This document shows, piece after piece, positions 31,763-40,813 of a stretch of 64,000 nt of DNA. The stretch comes from Paenibacillus sabinae T27. Lineage in GTDB: Bacteria; Bacillota; Bacilli; Paenibacillales; Paenibacillaceae. The position numbers and the translations under genes were made by a program. The number at the start of each line of letters is the position of its first letter. Position 1 is the first letter of the stretch. The DNA lies in NCBI RefSeq assembly GCF_000612505.1, contig NZ_CP004078.1:2829252-2893251 (forward strand), in the 5' to 3' direction. A model generated the notes under the pieces. That model was not told where the DNA came from and did no database searches. It worked only from the letters and a program-made list of their open reading frames with translations.

Positions 31763-32752
31763 TTGGGAAACCCTATTATCACATTGGAAGGAATAGGCAA
31801 AACCTTTAAAGTGGCCAAACGGGCCGCCGGGGTACGGGAAGCTGCCAAAGCTCTATTTTACCGGAAGCATACATTCGTGGAAGCGCTCAAAGATATCTCC
31901 TTCTCGATCCGCGAGGGTGAAATCGCCGGGTACATCGGTCCGAACGGAGCCGGAAAATCGACGACAATCAAAGTGATGTGCGGGGTTCTTGTTCCGGACG
32001 AAGGTGAGTGCCGGGTGATGAGCTACACTCCCTGGAAGAGCCGGACGGCCTACGTCGGCCAGATCGGCGTCGTCTTCGGACAGCGCTCCCAGCTCTGGTG
32101 GGATGTGCCGGTCATCGATTCCTTCGAGCTGCTGCGGGACATTTATAAGGTGCCCGAAACCCGGTACCGCAAAAATCTCGCCATGCTCACGGAGACGCTG
32201 GCGCTGTCCGAGCTGATCCATGTCCCGGTCCGGCAGCTCAGCCTTGGACAGCGGATGCGCTGCGAGATCGCGGCTTCACTCCTCCACGATCCCCGCATTC
32301 TTTTTCTCGATGAGCCGACTATCGGTCTGGACGCCGCCAGCAAAATCGCCGTTCGCCAGTTCATCAAGACCATTCACAAGGAAAAGGGCATTACCGTCAT
32401 TCTTACGACCCACGACATGAACGATATTGAGGCGCTTGCGGAGAGGATTTTGATGATTGGTAAAGGCTCTCTTCTGTACGACGGGTCTCTGGACGAGCTT
32501 CGCGGCAGGTTCGGAAGCAGCCGGACCCTTACCGTAGATTACCGGGACTGTTCTCTTCCCGTCGATATTCCCGGCGCAGTGCGCCATTCCTGGTCACCGC
32601 AGCAAGCTGTATACAGCTTTGATAACGGGAAAATCAGCCTCGCGGATATCCTTGCACGGCTATCGGAGCAGGCCGAAATTCTCGATGTGGCGGTGGACTC
32701 CAAATCGGTCGACGAGCTGATTTTACAGCTCTACAAGGAGCATCAGATATGA
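31763..32752 (+). CDS. ABC transporter ATP-binding protein (ABC-2 exporter)
   Basis: A 329-residue ATPase with Walker A GPNGAGKST, Q-loop GQIGVVFGQRSQLWWD, signature LSLGQRMR, Walker B RILFLDEPTIGLD, and a C-terminal extension of about 90 residues. The VFGQRSQLWWD form is typical of the subfamily that works with PF06182-type permeases. TTG 31763, 7 bases after GGAGG, is preferred to the upstream in-frame ATG. It overlaps the first permease gene by four bases (ATGA). Confidence 0.93.
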   Translation: MGNPIITLEGIGKTFKVAKRAAGVREAAKALFYRKHTFVEALKDISFSIREGEIAGYIGPNGAGKSTTIKVMCGVLVPDEGECRVMSYTPWKSRTAYVGQIGVVFGQRSQLWWDVPVIDSFELLRDIYKVPETRYRKNLAMLTETLALSELIHVPVRQLSLGQRMRCEIAASLLHDPRILFLDEPTIGLDAASKIAVRQFIKTIHKEKGITVILTTHDMNDIEALAERILMIGKGSLLYDGSLDELRGRFGSSRTLTVDYRDCSLPVDIPGAVRHSWSPQQAVYSFDNGKISLADILARLSEQAEILDVAVDSKSVDELILQLYKEHQI

Positions 32753-33552
32753 AGATGTATCTGTCTGTCGCCAAGCTCCGCTTCGTTACGAACCTTCAAT
32801 ACCGCACCGCCGCTTTCGCCGGGATCGTGACCCAGCTTTTTTTCGGCTTCATCTTCATCATGGTATATGTCGCCTTCTACAGCCGCAGCAGCGCTGCGCC
32901 GCCCATGAGCTTGCAGGAAGTGGTCACCTACATATGGCTCCAGCAGATGTTTCTTGGCCTCATTGCGCTTTATTTCCGCGACCCGGATATCTTCGAGCTG
33001 ATCACCGGCGGCAATATCGCTTACGAGCTGTGCCGTCCCTGCGGGATATACGGCTTCTGGTTCACCAAGGTTCTGGCGACACGCGTCTCGGGCGTCGTGC
33101 TTCGCTGCTTCCCGGTCCTGTTGATCGTGCTGCTTCTCCCTGAACCCTACGGGATGAGTCTGCCTCCGGGTATCGGGGCTTTTCTGCTGTTTCTGCTGTC
33201 CCTGTTCCTGGGTCTGCTCATGGTCTGCGCCATTTCGCTGCTGATTTACATTTCCATCTTCTGGACGATGTCGCCAGCCGGCTCCATCCTGATGGTCGCA
33301 GCGGCGGGGGAGTTTCTGGCGGGGATGATTCTGCCGATTCCATTAATGCCGGGCTGGATGCAGCAGCTTGCCAATCTTCTGCCCTTCCGGTGGACGGTGG
33401 ATTTCCCCTTCCGGGTATATACGGGAAATATTCCTGTAGAAGAAGCGCTAATGGGTAATTTAGTTCAACTATTCTGGCTGGCGCTGTTGATCGGCCTCGG
33501 GCTGCTGCTCATCAGCCGGGCGCTGCGGCGAGTCGTCGTGCAAGGAGGTTAA
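32749..33552 (+). CDS. ABC-2 family permease (first subunit)
   Basis: A 267-residue membrane protein with six hydrophobic segments and features of the ABC2_membrane_6 family, such as NLQYRTAAFAGIVTQLFFGF, NIAYELCRPCGIYGFWFTK and LLPFRWTVDFPFRVYTG. It starts by ATGA overlap with the ATPase gene. With the next gene it should form a heterodimeric export channel; the cargo is unknown. Confidence 0.9.
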   Translation: MKMYLSVAKLRFVTNLQYRTAAFAGIVTQLFFGFIFIMVYVAFYSRSSAAPPMSLQEVVTYIWLQQMFLGLIALYFRDPDIFELITGGNIAYELCRPCGIYGFWFTKVLATRVSGVVLRCFPVLLIVLLLPEPYGMSLPPGIGAFLLFLLSLFLGLLMVCAISLLIYISIFWTMSPAGSILMVAAAGEFLAGMILPIPLMPGWMQQLANLLPFRWTVDFPFRVYTGNIPVEEALMGNLVQLFWLALLIGLGLLLISRALRRVVVQGG

Positions 33553-33556
33553 CCAA

Positions 33557-34339
33557 ATGCTTCTCTATTTCAAGTATCTGTCGATTCTGTTCCGCTCCCA
33601 GATGCAATACCGGACGTCCTTCTGGCTGCTGACTTTCGGGCAACTTCTCCTCCCTTTTGCGGTCTTTGCCGGATTGTACTTTCTTTTCTCCCGGTTCGGG
33701 GAGCTTCAGGGCTGGAGCTTCTTTGAAGCGGCGCTCTGCTTCGGCGTCATTCACATGGCCTTCTCTCTGAGCGAATGCTTTGTCCGGGGATTCGACATGT
33801 TCTCCTCCCTCGTGGTGAGCGGGGAGTTCGACCGCCTGCTGGTGCGCCCGCGAAGCACAGTCGTCCAGGTGCTGGGAAGCAAATTCGAGTTCACCCGCTT
33901 CGGACGGCTCGTGCAAAGCGCCGCTGTGCTGGGGTGGGCCCTCAGGAACCTGCCGATTGCCTGGACGCCTCTGAAGGCGCTGACCCTGCTGATGATGGTC
34001 GCGGGCGGCATCCTCATTTTTTCAGGTATCTTCATCCTGAACGCAACTTTATGTTTCTGGACGGTTCAGGGGCTTGAGGTAGGCAATGTGCTAACCGATG
34101 GCGGCCGGGAAATGGCGCAGTATCCGTTGAACATCTATCATAAGCGGGTCACGCTCTTCTTCACCTTCATCATTCCGTTTGGCTGCGTCAGCTATCTGCC
34201 TCTGCTCTTTCTCCTGGGCCGGGCGGAAGGACATGGCCTCCTCTATGCGCTGCTGCCTTTGACCAGTATTCTGTTTCTTCTTCCCTGCCTGGCTGTATGG
34301 CAAATCGGCGTTCGCCATTACCGCTCCACGGGTTCCTAA
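33557..34339 (+). CDS. ABC-2 family permease (second subunit)
   Basis: A 260-residue six-helix membrane protein of the same family, with MQYRTSFWLLTFGQLLLPFAVF, GEFDRLLVRPRSTVVQVLGS and YPLNIYHKRVTLFFTFIIPFGCVSYLP. It lies four bases after the first permease, behind AAGGAGG, and ends the three-gene operon. Pairs of unequal permeases with one ATPase are normal for this family. Confidence 0.9.
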   Translation: MLLYFKYLSILFRSQMQYRTSFWLLTFGQLLLPFAVFAGLYFLFSRFGELQGWSFFEAALCFGVIHMAFSLSECFVRGFDMFSSLVVSGEFDRLLVRPRSTVVQVLGSKFEFTRFGRLVQSAAVLGWALRNLPIAWTPLKALTLLMMVAGGILIFSGIFILNATLCFWTVQGLEVGNVLTDGGREMAQYPLNIYHKRVTLFFTFIIPFGCVSYLPLLFLLGRAEGHGLLYALLPLTSILFLLPCLAVWQIGVRHYRSTGS

Positions 34340-34347
34340 AGCAAGCA

Positions 34348-34395
34348 CAGCCCGCTTCCTCCGGCTCTTGCCGGGAATGCGGGCTGCTGTTCTAT
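34348..34395 (+). terminator. Terminator of the ABC operon
   Basis: CAGCCCGC...GCGGGCTG with an inner CCGG hairpin, then a T-rich tail that runs into the end of the convergent phosphodiesterase gene. Confidence 0.65.
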
Positions 34396-36008
34396 TTATC
34401 GCCGGCCAACCGCAGAATCCAGTCTTTCAAATCGACGATTCGCAGTGACTTCGGCTGCACATCCGTTCCGGTCACAATTAAAGGAACAATGGAATCCACC
34501 TCATGCAGCGATCCGTGCGCTCCACCTCCCCGATGGCTGGGAGAGCTCTCGCCGGCCAGCTCGTATCCCGGTTTCACGGTGACGACAATATATCGCCCTT
34601 CATGAGAATGAAGCCCGCCGTAAAGCCGTGCGAGAATATCCGGGTATCTTCCGTATGTGATCCGATGTCCGCGGAGCGAAAGATCTGCGAGGCCGGCATC
34701 GCCTGAGAGCGACCATTTTTGCCCGTATTCATCCGAATAAGGTCCACCCTTGCGATAAGTTAATACCGTGCTGCCATTTCCTCCGCGTGTAAGCGCAACG
34801 GATTGATCCTGCTTAACCGCTATGATGTCGAGCCTTGCTTCAGATTGCAGACTCTTAACGACCTCGGGAAGCTTAAGCTCTGGCGAAATGGCGTAAATGT
34901 AGGCCATTCTTTCGTTGGCGGCGATGACGATCTGGTCGTCTTGTCCTACAGTTCGTTCAAGCTCGGCTATGCGGTAACCGTGAAGAAGCGGGCGCAGATC
35001 TACTTTGGACTGTTCCCGATCATCCAGCACATCGCTTTGAGCGCTGTCCCCCAGAATAATCCACTTGGTGGTTCTAACCGCCTCCTCCCATGAGCCATAC
35101 GCATTCAGAATGTCCTGCAGCGCCCGGTCGGCCTTTTCGATGCCTTTAGTCGCCATGGAGCCTTGTCGGTGATGGACACTGTCGTTTCCCGGAAAATATC
35201 CAATCGTTACGTCCGGAAGCTTCCCATTCTTTACGAGATAAGCGATGTCCCGGCCTGTGAATCTGTCATTCATCCCATATTTTTCCCATGCGGCTGTGTG
35301 GTTGTCATTTTCCGGGTTGATATGCGCGAATGCGGCAAGCGAAAACAGCTCCGGAGTAGTAATTGGATAATGATCCGGCAGCCTTGTGGTGTTCGCCATC
35401 GCTGGGGGTACGCGCAGCTTGCGTTCCTTTGTTCCTCTGAAAATGACTGCGTTGACCGAAGCCGAATGCTTGCCCTTCTTGGCCAGTTCCTCATGAATGG
35501 TCTTCACTTTCTTGCTTAATTGAACCTGATTCATCTGATAGACGCTGTCCGTCAATACTTGCAGCTGATCAATCTTTAAAGCTTCCTTCGGTCCATTACC
35601 GTAAAAGATCATCCGCTTTTCCCGGTCGCTGTACCATACCAACCCTGGAACATGATGCTTATCCGCGTATTCCCCCGTCAACAAGGTGCTGTCAATCGTT
35701 ACGGACATGGTAGGAAATGAACTTACCATTTCAGGAAAATACCGCCCGTGCTCCATCAGGTATTTCAGTGCGGGTGCCTTGCCTTGTTTCACAGCTTCCT
35801 GCAGCGGCTTGTCCATCAAGGAATCAATGATAATGACGACGACCGGCTTGCCACTCACTGCCTTAGCCTTAAACTCCGGTTCGGACTGCATTCCAGCGTT
35901 CGTTCCCGGGAACAACCGGCATCCGGCAAGAGACATCGTCAATGCCAAAGCGATTGCCATCAAAACCGATATTTTTTTCCCTCGCGTTATTCCATCCGAT
36001 CTTCCCAT
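34392..36008 (-). CDS. Alkaline-phosphatase-superfamily phosphodiesterase lipoprotein
   Basis: A 538-residue lipoprotein (signal helix, lipobox SLAGC near residues 26-30) of the nucleotide pyrophosphatase/phosphodiesterase type. Visible metal and nucleophile sites are IIIDS (near 60), FPTMSVTID with nucleophile Thr (near 100), PGNDSVHH and GAHGSLHEVDSIVP near the end. The usual second Asp-His motif, SDHGQSDV, reads GDSAQSDV, losing one metal His. It acts outside the membrane, probably on phosphodiesters; reduced or altered activity is possible. It stands alone and converges with the ABC operon. Confidence 0.82.
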   Translation of the reverse strand: MGRSDGITRGKKISVLMAIALALTMSLAGCRLFPGTNAGMQSEPEFKAKAVSGKPVVVIIIDSLMDKPLQEAVKQGKAPALKYLMEHGRYFPEMVSSFPTMSVTIDSTLLTGEYADKHHVPGLVWYSDREKRMIFYGNGPKEALKIDQLQVLTDSVYQMNQVQLSKKVKTIHEELAKKGKHSASVNAVIFRGTKERKLRVPPAMANTTRLPDHYPITTPELFSLAAFAHINPENDNHTAAWEKYGMNDRFTGRDIAYLVKNGKLPDVTIGYFPGNDSVHHRQGSMATKGIEKADRALQDILNAYGSWEEAVRTTKWIILGDSAQSDVLDDREQSKVDLRPLLHGYRIAELERTVGQDDQIVIAANERMAYIYAISPELKLPEVVKSLQSEARLDIIAVKQDQSVALTRGGNGSTVLTYRKGGPYSDEYGQKWSLSGDAGLADLSLRGHRITYGRYPDILARLYGGLHSHEGRYIVVTVKPGYELAGESSPSHRGGGAHGSLHEVDSIVPLIVTGTDVQPKSLRIVDLKDWILRLAGDK

Positions 36009-36159
36009 TCTCCCTTTAACACCTCATTCTCTATGTCGAATAGAGATAAAGATGCCCATTTCAGGATGAAATTATGTAAAATTTTATTGAATTTTTTTCA
36101 GACAGGTGGGTTAGATTACTTTTCATTGACTTCAAAATCAGGAAAGAAGGTGGCTCCTT

Positions 36160-36753
36160 ATGAATACTTCGTCTTCACCCCTGCTTTATCATCGGCTGGT
36201 TCGTCCGAAATGGTTTACCAAAAAATATATACATGATCAAATTACAACCCGATTCACTTTCAACGATAAAATTGTGCTTGACTTTGGTTCAGGGACCGGG
36301 GCTAATTGTTCGATGTTTCAGCCCATTCATTATATTGGCATCGATCCCGATGAGAAACGCATTCATTACGCGAGAAGGCAATATCCCAATCACAAATTTC
36401 ACGTGCTCGAACATGGAAAGCTACCTGTAGATGACGGATCTGTCGATTACATACTGATCGTCGCAGTTCTGCACCATATTTCATCCGAAGAAATTGCAGA
36501 GTATATGAAGGAATTTAAACGGATTTTAAAACCGGATGGAAGCTTCATCGTTATGGAACCATGCATATGCAAGAAGAAACCGGTAAGCAATTGGTTTATG
36601 AATTTCTATGACGATGGAGACAATATCCGCAGTGAAGAAGAATACATTCAATTGTTTCGGAAGAATGAATTTGCTTCGCAGGTAATCAACCGCTTTCGAA
36701 AAGGGTTCTTCTATAATGAGTTATTCTTCACTGCCAATCCAAGTTCAACCTGA
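36160..36753 (+). CDS. Class I SAM-dependent methyltransferase
   Basis: A 197-residue Rossmann methyltransferase. Motif I is VLDFGSGTGANCSMF, motif II is YIGIDPDEKRI, and VDYILIVAVLHHIS and LKPDGSFIVME follow. Substrate unknown. GAAGGTGG precedes the ATG. The cardiolipin synthase gene starts 18 bases later, so the two are probably co-transcribed and a lipid substrate is conceivable. Confidence 0.88.
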   Translation: MNTSSSPLLYHRLVRPKWFTKKYIHDQITTRFTFNDKIVLDFGSGTGANCSMFQPIHYIGIDPDEKRIHYARRQYPNHKFHVLEHGKLPVDDGSVDYILIVAVLHHISSEEIAEYMKEFKRILKPDGSFIVMEPCICKKKPVSNWFMNFYDDGDNIRSEEEYIQLFRKNEFASQVINRFRKGFFYNELFFTANPSST

Positions 36754-36771
36754 TAAGGAGAGATTGAACCG

Positions 36772-38187
36772 TTGATTTGGATCATTGCGGCCCTCCTGCT
36801 GTTTATTCTCCAAATTGCATTCGTTATTTTCTTTGAGTACCAACGTCCGAGCAAAGCGATAGTATGGCTTATCGTCTTGCATCTCATTCCGGTCATCGGT
36901 TTCCTGCTCTATGTATTTGTTGCAAAAGAATACATGTGTTTCCCCGCTCTTTCGCAGAAAGAAAGCAGCCAGTGGAACCGCATAAAGGCAGACCTCATTG
37001 AGCGGTGCCGACAGCGGGTTCTGAACAATACCCATGAAGAGACCGTTTGCCATGACGATCAACTGCACGCATTATTAAGCGGCTTTTCTGCCGCCCCCAT
37101 TACCGCCTGCAACGAGACGACTGTGTTTAGTGAAGGAGAAAGCGCCTTTGAAGCGATGCTGAGTTCGATTGCCGCATCCGAGCATCACATCCATGTTGAG
37201 TTTTACATTATCCGCGACGACCGGCTGGGTACCCGGTTTGAGCAATTACTGATCCGGAAAGCGCAAGAAGGGCTACATGTGCGGCTGTTATTTGACGGGA
37301 TCGGCAGCCGTCGGTTAGGAAAGGCCTATTTGAAAAAGCTCAGGAACGCTGGGGTGGAAGCGGGATGCTTTTTTCCTCTGCTGCCCTCTTTCATGAATAA
37401 ACGGCTCAATTACCGGAATCATCGTAAAATCGTAGTGGTGGACGGTAAATCCGGTTATTTTGGCGGCTTGAATATTGGGGATGAATACTTGGGGAAAGAT
37501 CCGAAATTCGGCTATTGGCGGGACACTCATTTCAGCATAAAAGGGGATGCGGTGATCTGGCTCCAAGATGCTTTTTTAACCGATTGGCACCGGGTTACGG
37601 GGGAAATCATAACCGATCCCCTCTACTATCCGATCCAGGAATGCCGAGGTAAGGAGCTTGTCCAAGTCGTAAAAAGCGGCCCGGACGAGCCGATTCTAGA
37701 GCTCATCTTCTCTCTTATCGTCAGGGCGAAGAAGCGGATTTGGATTGAGACCCCCTATTTTATTCTCGAACCCGGTGTCTTATTGGCTCTAAAAACGGCA
37801 GCCCTCAGCGGAGTCGACGTTCGCGTCATTATACCGGGCGTGCCTGACAAGAACCTGGTTTATACCGCCACGTTGTCCTATGTTCAGGAATTGCTGCGGG
37901 CAGGGGTCCGGTTTTACAGCTACCAAAAAGGGTTCATTCATGCCAAAGTGATCATTTCCGACGACCTGGCGTTCTCCGGCAGCGCAAATATGGATATACG
38001 CAGCTTTTGCAGCCAATTTGAAATCAATGCGCTCTTTTATGATGGGACAGTCGTTGACCGTCTGATGCAGGATTTTTACCGGGACCGTGGCGACAGTAAG
38101 GAGATCTTGCAGTCGAAATTCGAGAACCAAAGCGGGTTTCAAAAATTGACCTCTGTTTTCGCCCGGCTGCTGTCGCCGTTATTCTAG
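36772..38187 (+). CDS. cls: Cardiolipin synthase (phospholipase D family)
   Basis: A 471-residue membrane enzyme with two N-terminal helices and two HKD motifs, HRKIVVVDGKSGYFGG (near 219) and HAKVIISDDLAFSGSANMD (near 395). It condenses two phosphatidylglycerols to cardiolipin and glycerol. It starts at TTG 36772 after AAGGAGAG. Its stop overlaps the stop of the convergent Nudix gene by four bases through the shared CTAG. Confidence 0.95.
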   Translation: MIWIIAALLLFILQIAFVIFFEYQRPSKAIVWLIVLHLIPVIGFLLYVFVAKEYMCFPALSQKESSQWNRIKADLIERCRQRVLNNTHEETVCHDDQLHALLSGFSAAPITACNETTVFSEGESAFEAMLSSIAASEHHIHVEFYIIRDDRLGTRFEQLLIRKAQEGLHVRLLFDGIGSRRLGKAYLKKLRNAGVEAGCFFPLLPSFMNKRLNYRNHRKIVVVDGKSGYFGGLNIGDEYLGKDPKFGYWRDTHFSIKGDAVIWLQDAFLTDWHRVTGEIITDPLYYPIQECRGKELVQVVKSGPDEPILELIFSLIVRAKKRIWIETPYFILEPGVLLALKTAALSGVDVRVIIPGVPDKNLVYTATLSYVQELLRAGVRFYSYQKGFIHAKVIISDDLAFSGSANMDIRSFCSQFEINALFYDGTVVDRLMQDFYRDRGDSKEILQSKFENQSGFQKLTSVFARLLSPLF

Positions 38188-38585
38188 ATAAGCAGTCCTT
38201 GCTCATGCAGTCTATCAAATACCATTTGGGCTGCGGCCGATACCTTTACCCGGTCCTCATAGGTTAGCCAGGCCAATTCCTCGATTTCAGAAGCCGCCGT
38301 GAGCTTGCCCTCGTATTCCGCGCTGTAGCAAGCCATTTTGACCATTGTTCCTTCCGTTTTGCCATGGGCTTTCGCTTCAAACGTTCCCATGAACAAGACG
38401 GTTTCGGGCTTAATGCGGACGGATAGCTCTTCTTCAATTTCCCTCTGCAGCGTATCGGCATCACTCTCACCGGGCTCCCTTTTTCCGCCGGGCAAATAAT
38501 AGATCTCTTTGCCTTTGGAACGGGCGCATAACAGCCGGCCTTCACGAAGGCAGATCCAGGCGATTTTATCGATTGAAGCTGTCAT
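38184..38585 (-). CDS. Nudix hydrolase
   Basis: A 133-residue pyrophosphohydrolase with the Nudix box GGKREPGESDADTLQREIEEEL (about residues 35-56; all catalytic Glu present). It cleaves a nucleoside-diphosphate-linked compound, identity unknown. Its start overlaps the end of the upstream YdcZ gene by four bases (ATGA), so it belongs to that operon. Confidence 0.93.
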   Translation of the reverse strand: MTASIDKIAWICLREGRLLCARSKGKEIYYLPGGKREPGESDADTLQREIEEELSVRIKPETVLFMGTFEAKAHGKTEGTMVKMACYSAEYEGKLTAASEIEELAWLTYEDRVKVSAAAQMVFDRLHEQGLLI

Positions 38586-39037
38586 GCGGTTTCCTCCCTG
38601 CGCTTCCCACTTAATTTAAATACCAAAATACCGCTGACAATGACCAGCACTCCGATGAACTGTTGAAAAGTGAAAGGGACCTTTCTCAGCCCTAACCAGC
38701 CCTGCGAATCCCATAACAAGGCGCTGCCCAGCTGGGAGATCAGAACGATGGAAACCGCGTACGTTGGACCAAGCTGCCGGATTCCAAGAGTTAGACAGAT
38801 GACCACACCCACCCCGATAGAGCCACTGATCCAGTACCACGGCTTCATGTTGATCAGGTTAAACAGCTGGCCCCCTTCAAATATCAAGCCAAAGATCAAA
38901 GAAGCCGCAAAGCCCATTCCCAGCACCAGCGTCGTTGTCGTCCAAGATCCGGTACGTTCGTTAACCTTCGTGTTAAAAATATTTTGCAAACTGACCATCG
39001 AACCTGCGGCAAGCGCCAATAAAAGGCCCTGAATCAT
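38582..39037 (-). CDS. YdcZ (DUF606) family small DMT transporter
   Basis: A 151-residue five-helix membrane protein: ALAAGSMVSLQNIFNTKVNERTGSW, ISGSIGVGVVICLTLGIRQLGPTYAVSIVLISQLGSALLWDSQGWLG. This half-size drug/metabolite transporter family acts as dimers. Another member lies two genes upstream at 39810, so a heterodimer is likely. Between them is a Crp/Fnr regulator. Confidence 0.9.
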   Translation of the reverse strand: MIQGLLLALAAGSMVSLQNIFNTKVNERTGSWTTTTLVLGMGFAASLIFGLIFEGGQLFNLINMKPWYWISGSIGVGVVICLTLGIRQLGPTYAVSIVLISQLGSALLWDSQGWLGLRKVPFTFQQFIGVLVIVSGILVFKLSGKRREETA

Positions 39038-39049
39038 TAGTTTTCGCTC

Positions 39050-39748
39050 CTATTCGTAAATATTTTGGCCGGCCAGCGTGCTGAGCCTTTCCTTGTCTTT
39101 AATGACAATAAATCCTTTGCTGCGTTCGACCAGACCTTCCGCGGACAGTTTTTGGATAACCCGATTAAGATGCCGGTAGCTGGTGCCGATCCAATTCGCC
39201 ACATCGTTCAATCTGGACGTGCTCAGCTGTCCCTGAAATTCGGCGTCGGATTCATCATAGGAAACGGACAGCAGGTAGCTGGCCAAGCGCACCTCGACCG
39301 GATGCAGAATGTTTAAGCTTAAAAAGTTGGATTTCGTATAGAACTTCCGGGTGATGACCTTCAGCAAGAAGTTTAGCAGCGGAGCATAATCGGCCGCGTG
39401 TTTTTGTAAATAGCGGTATGGGACGCCGATCATTTGAACGGGAGACACCGCCTCCACCGTATTTATGATGGGAATATCCTGGATATATTCGATATCGCCG
39501 ATGACCTCAAGCGGGGTTTTGAAGGAGATAATCAGCGTCTTGCCCTCGGCCGAAGTGGTGTAGACCTTGATCTTTCCCTTGACCAGCACATACAGGTATT
39601 CGGAAGGTTCCCCTTGGGAACAGATCCACTCCCCTTGTTCAAAATGGTACAGAGACAAATGCGGCAGCAGCGGTTTATTGAACACGCTCTCCAGTTGATA
39701 ATCCTGCAAAAAAGCATTCAGCCGCGCACGATCCGGCACTTCTTTCAT
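39050..39748 (-). CDS. Crp/Fnr family transcriptional regulator (YeiL-like)
   Basis: A 232-residue regulator with an N-terminal cyclic-nucleotide-binding beta-roll (HFEQGEWICSQGEPSEYLYVLVKGKIKVY) and a C-terminal Crp-type winged helix (STSRLNDVANWIGTSYRHLNRVIQKLSAEGLV). There is no N-terminal Cys cluster, so it is not an Fe-S FNR. It lies between the two YdcZ genes on the same strand and probably controls them. Confidence 0.92.
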   Translation of the reverse strand: MKEVPDRARLNAFLQDYQLESVFNKPLLPHLSLYHFEQGEWICSQGEPSEYLYVLVKGKIKVYTTSAEGKTLIISFKTPLEVIGDIEYIQDIPIINTVEAVSPVQMIGVPYRYLQKHAADYAPLLNFLLKVITRKFYTKSNFLSLNILHPVEVRLASYLLSVSYDESDAEFQGQLSTSRLNDVANWIGTSYRHLNRVIQKLSAEGLVERSKGFIVIKDKERLSTLAGQNIYE

Positions 39749-39809
39749 GATATTGTGTCACCTCTGCTTCCTTCCCGTACATCCATTGCCATGCGGCGTT
39801 ATCATCTTA

Positions 39810-40235
39810 TCAAAATTTAAGGATGATTACACCGGCTACCATCAATCCCAGGCCAATGAACTGCGGCAGCTTCATTCTCCGCTTCATCACACTGAACCAA
39901 CCGTTCGAATCGATCAGAAAGGTCAGGCACAGCTGGGCAATCAACAAAGCGGATATCGTAAACGTAACTCCCACTTGGCGAATCGCCGTGACCTCGCTAA
40001 AAATAATGACTGCCGCGAACGCTCCGCCGATCAGATACAGCGGTTTGACCTGTTTTAGCCCCCGCCGGTTTCCGTCCCGGACAACGAGCAGGATCAATAA
40101 GGCCATCAGGAATCCGGTTAACTGGGTAACCGTCGCCGCCTGCCATGTCCCGATATCCTGGCTTATCCTTGAATTGGCCACTCCCTGCAGCGTAATAAAG
40201 GCTCCGGCCAAAAATGCAAATAACAGCCCTCTCAT
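39810..40235 (-). CDS. YdcZ (DUF606) family small DMT transporter (second subunit)
   Basis: A 141-residue five-helix protein similar in layout to the gene at 38582: LAGAFITLQGVANSRISQDIGTW, RQVGVTFTISALLIAQLCLTFLIDSNGWF. The frame opens much earlier, but ATG 40235, preceded by AGGAGAGG, matches its partner. It is the first gene of the YdcZ-Crp-YdcZ-Nudix group. Confidence 0.9.
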   Translation of the reverse strand: MRGLLFAFLAGAFITLQGVANSRISQDIGTWQAATVTQLTGFLMALLILLVVRDGNRRGLKQVKPLYLIGGAFAAVIIFSEVTAIRQVGVTFTISALLIAQLCLTFLIDSNGWFSVMKRRMKLPQFIGLGLMVAGVIILKF

Positions 40236-40340
40236 GGTTATTACCTCTCCTCTGATGTTAGCTCTGATCCTAATTAAAGAATATCTCCGATTTTTTGGGA
40301 AGGACATATGTCCTAAACGCCTGAAGTCTGGGAGAGAGTG

Positions 40341-40375
40341 AAAAAGCCATGAACCCCATTGAAGGGGTCCATGGC
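40341..40375 (-). terminator. Terminator of the heme operon
   Basis: GCCATGAACCCC and GGGGTCCATGGC form a stem with one mismatch, followed by TTTTT on the minus strand. Confidence 0.88.
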
Positions 40376-40389
40376 CTGCGTGTTGCGCT

Positions 40390-40791
40390 TTAACCGGGGT
40401 GAACGACCGCATCGAGATCGTCCTTGGACGGCTGCTGATGAGGATTGAACACTTCCACGTACACACGAGTCGGAATGCAGATAATCTGCTGATACGGCTT
40501 CGAAATAAAGCCCATGTCAAGCGCGATCCGCTTCGGCGCGTCCGAGTAGATCATCTGAATTCCATAGTCGAATACTTTAAGCGTATTATGCCCGAAGCTC
40601 GTTTTGATGTCGATGATCTGCTCTTTATCCGTCAAGGGTACATTCTTGTACAGCTTGCCGTTCACGGTAATTCGGGCCATTAATTCCCCCGGCTGGTATG
40701 GACTATGATCCATCTGGAGCCATTTGAACCCGTATATTGCACCGGCAATCAGCAGTCCCAGCAAAATGATGTATAGATCTCCGCGTTTCAT
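40390..40791 (-). CDS. NusG domain II-containing membrane-anchored protein
   Basis: A 133-residue protein with one N-terminal membrane anchor (IILLGLLIAGAIYGF) and an outside NusG-II-type beta domain (ITVNGKLYKNVPL...MGFISKPYQQIICIPTRVYVEV). The Cys pair often seen in this family (PC..iC) is reduced to one Cys. Such genes often sit beside heme or electron-transfer genes. It is the last gene of the Ahb/NirJ operon, 22 bases after ahbAB. Function unknown. Confidence 0.75.
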   Translation of the reverse strand: MKRGDLYIILLGLLIAGAIYGFKWLQMDHSPYQPGELMARITVNGKLYKNVPLTDKEQIIDIKTSFGHNTLKVFDYGIQMIYSDAPKRIALDMGFISKPYQQIICIPTRVYVEVFNPHQQPSKDDLDAVVHPG

Positions 40792-40813
40792 TATTGGGAT
40801 TACCTCGCCTTTC

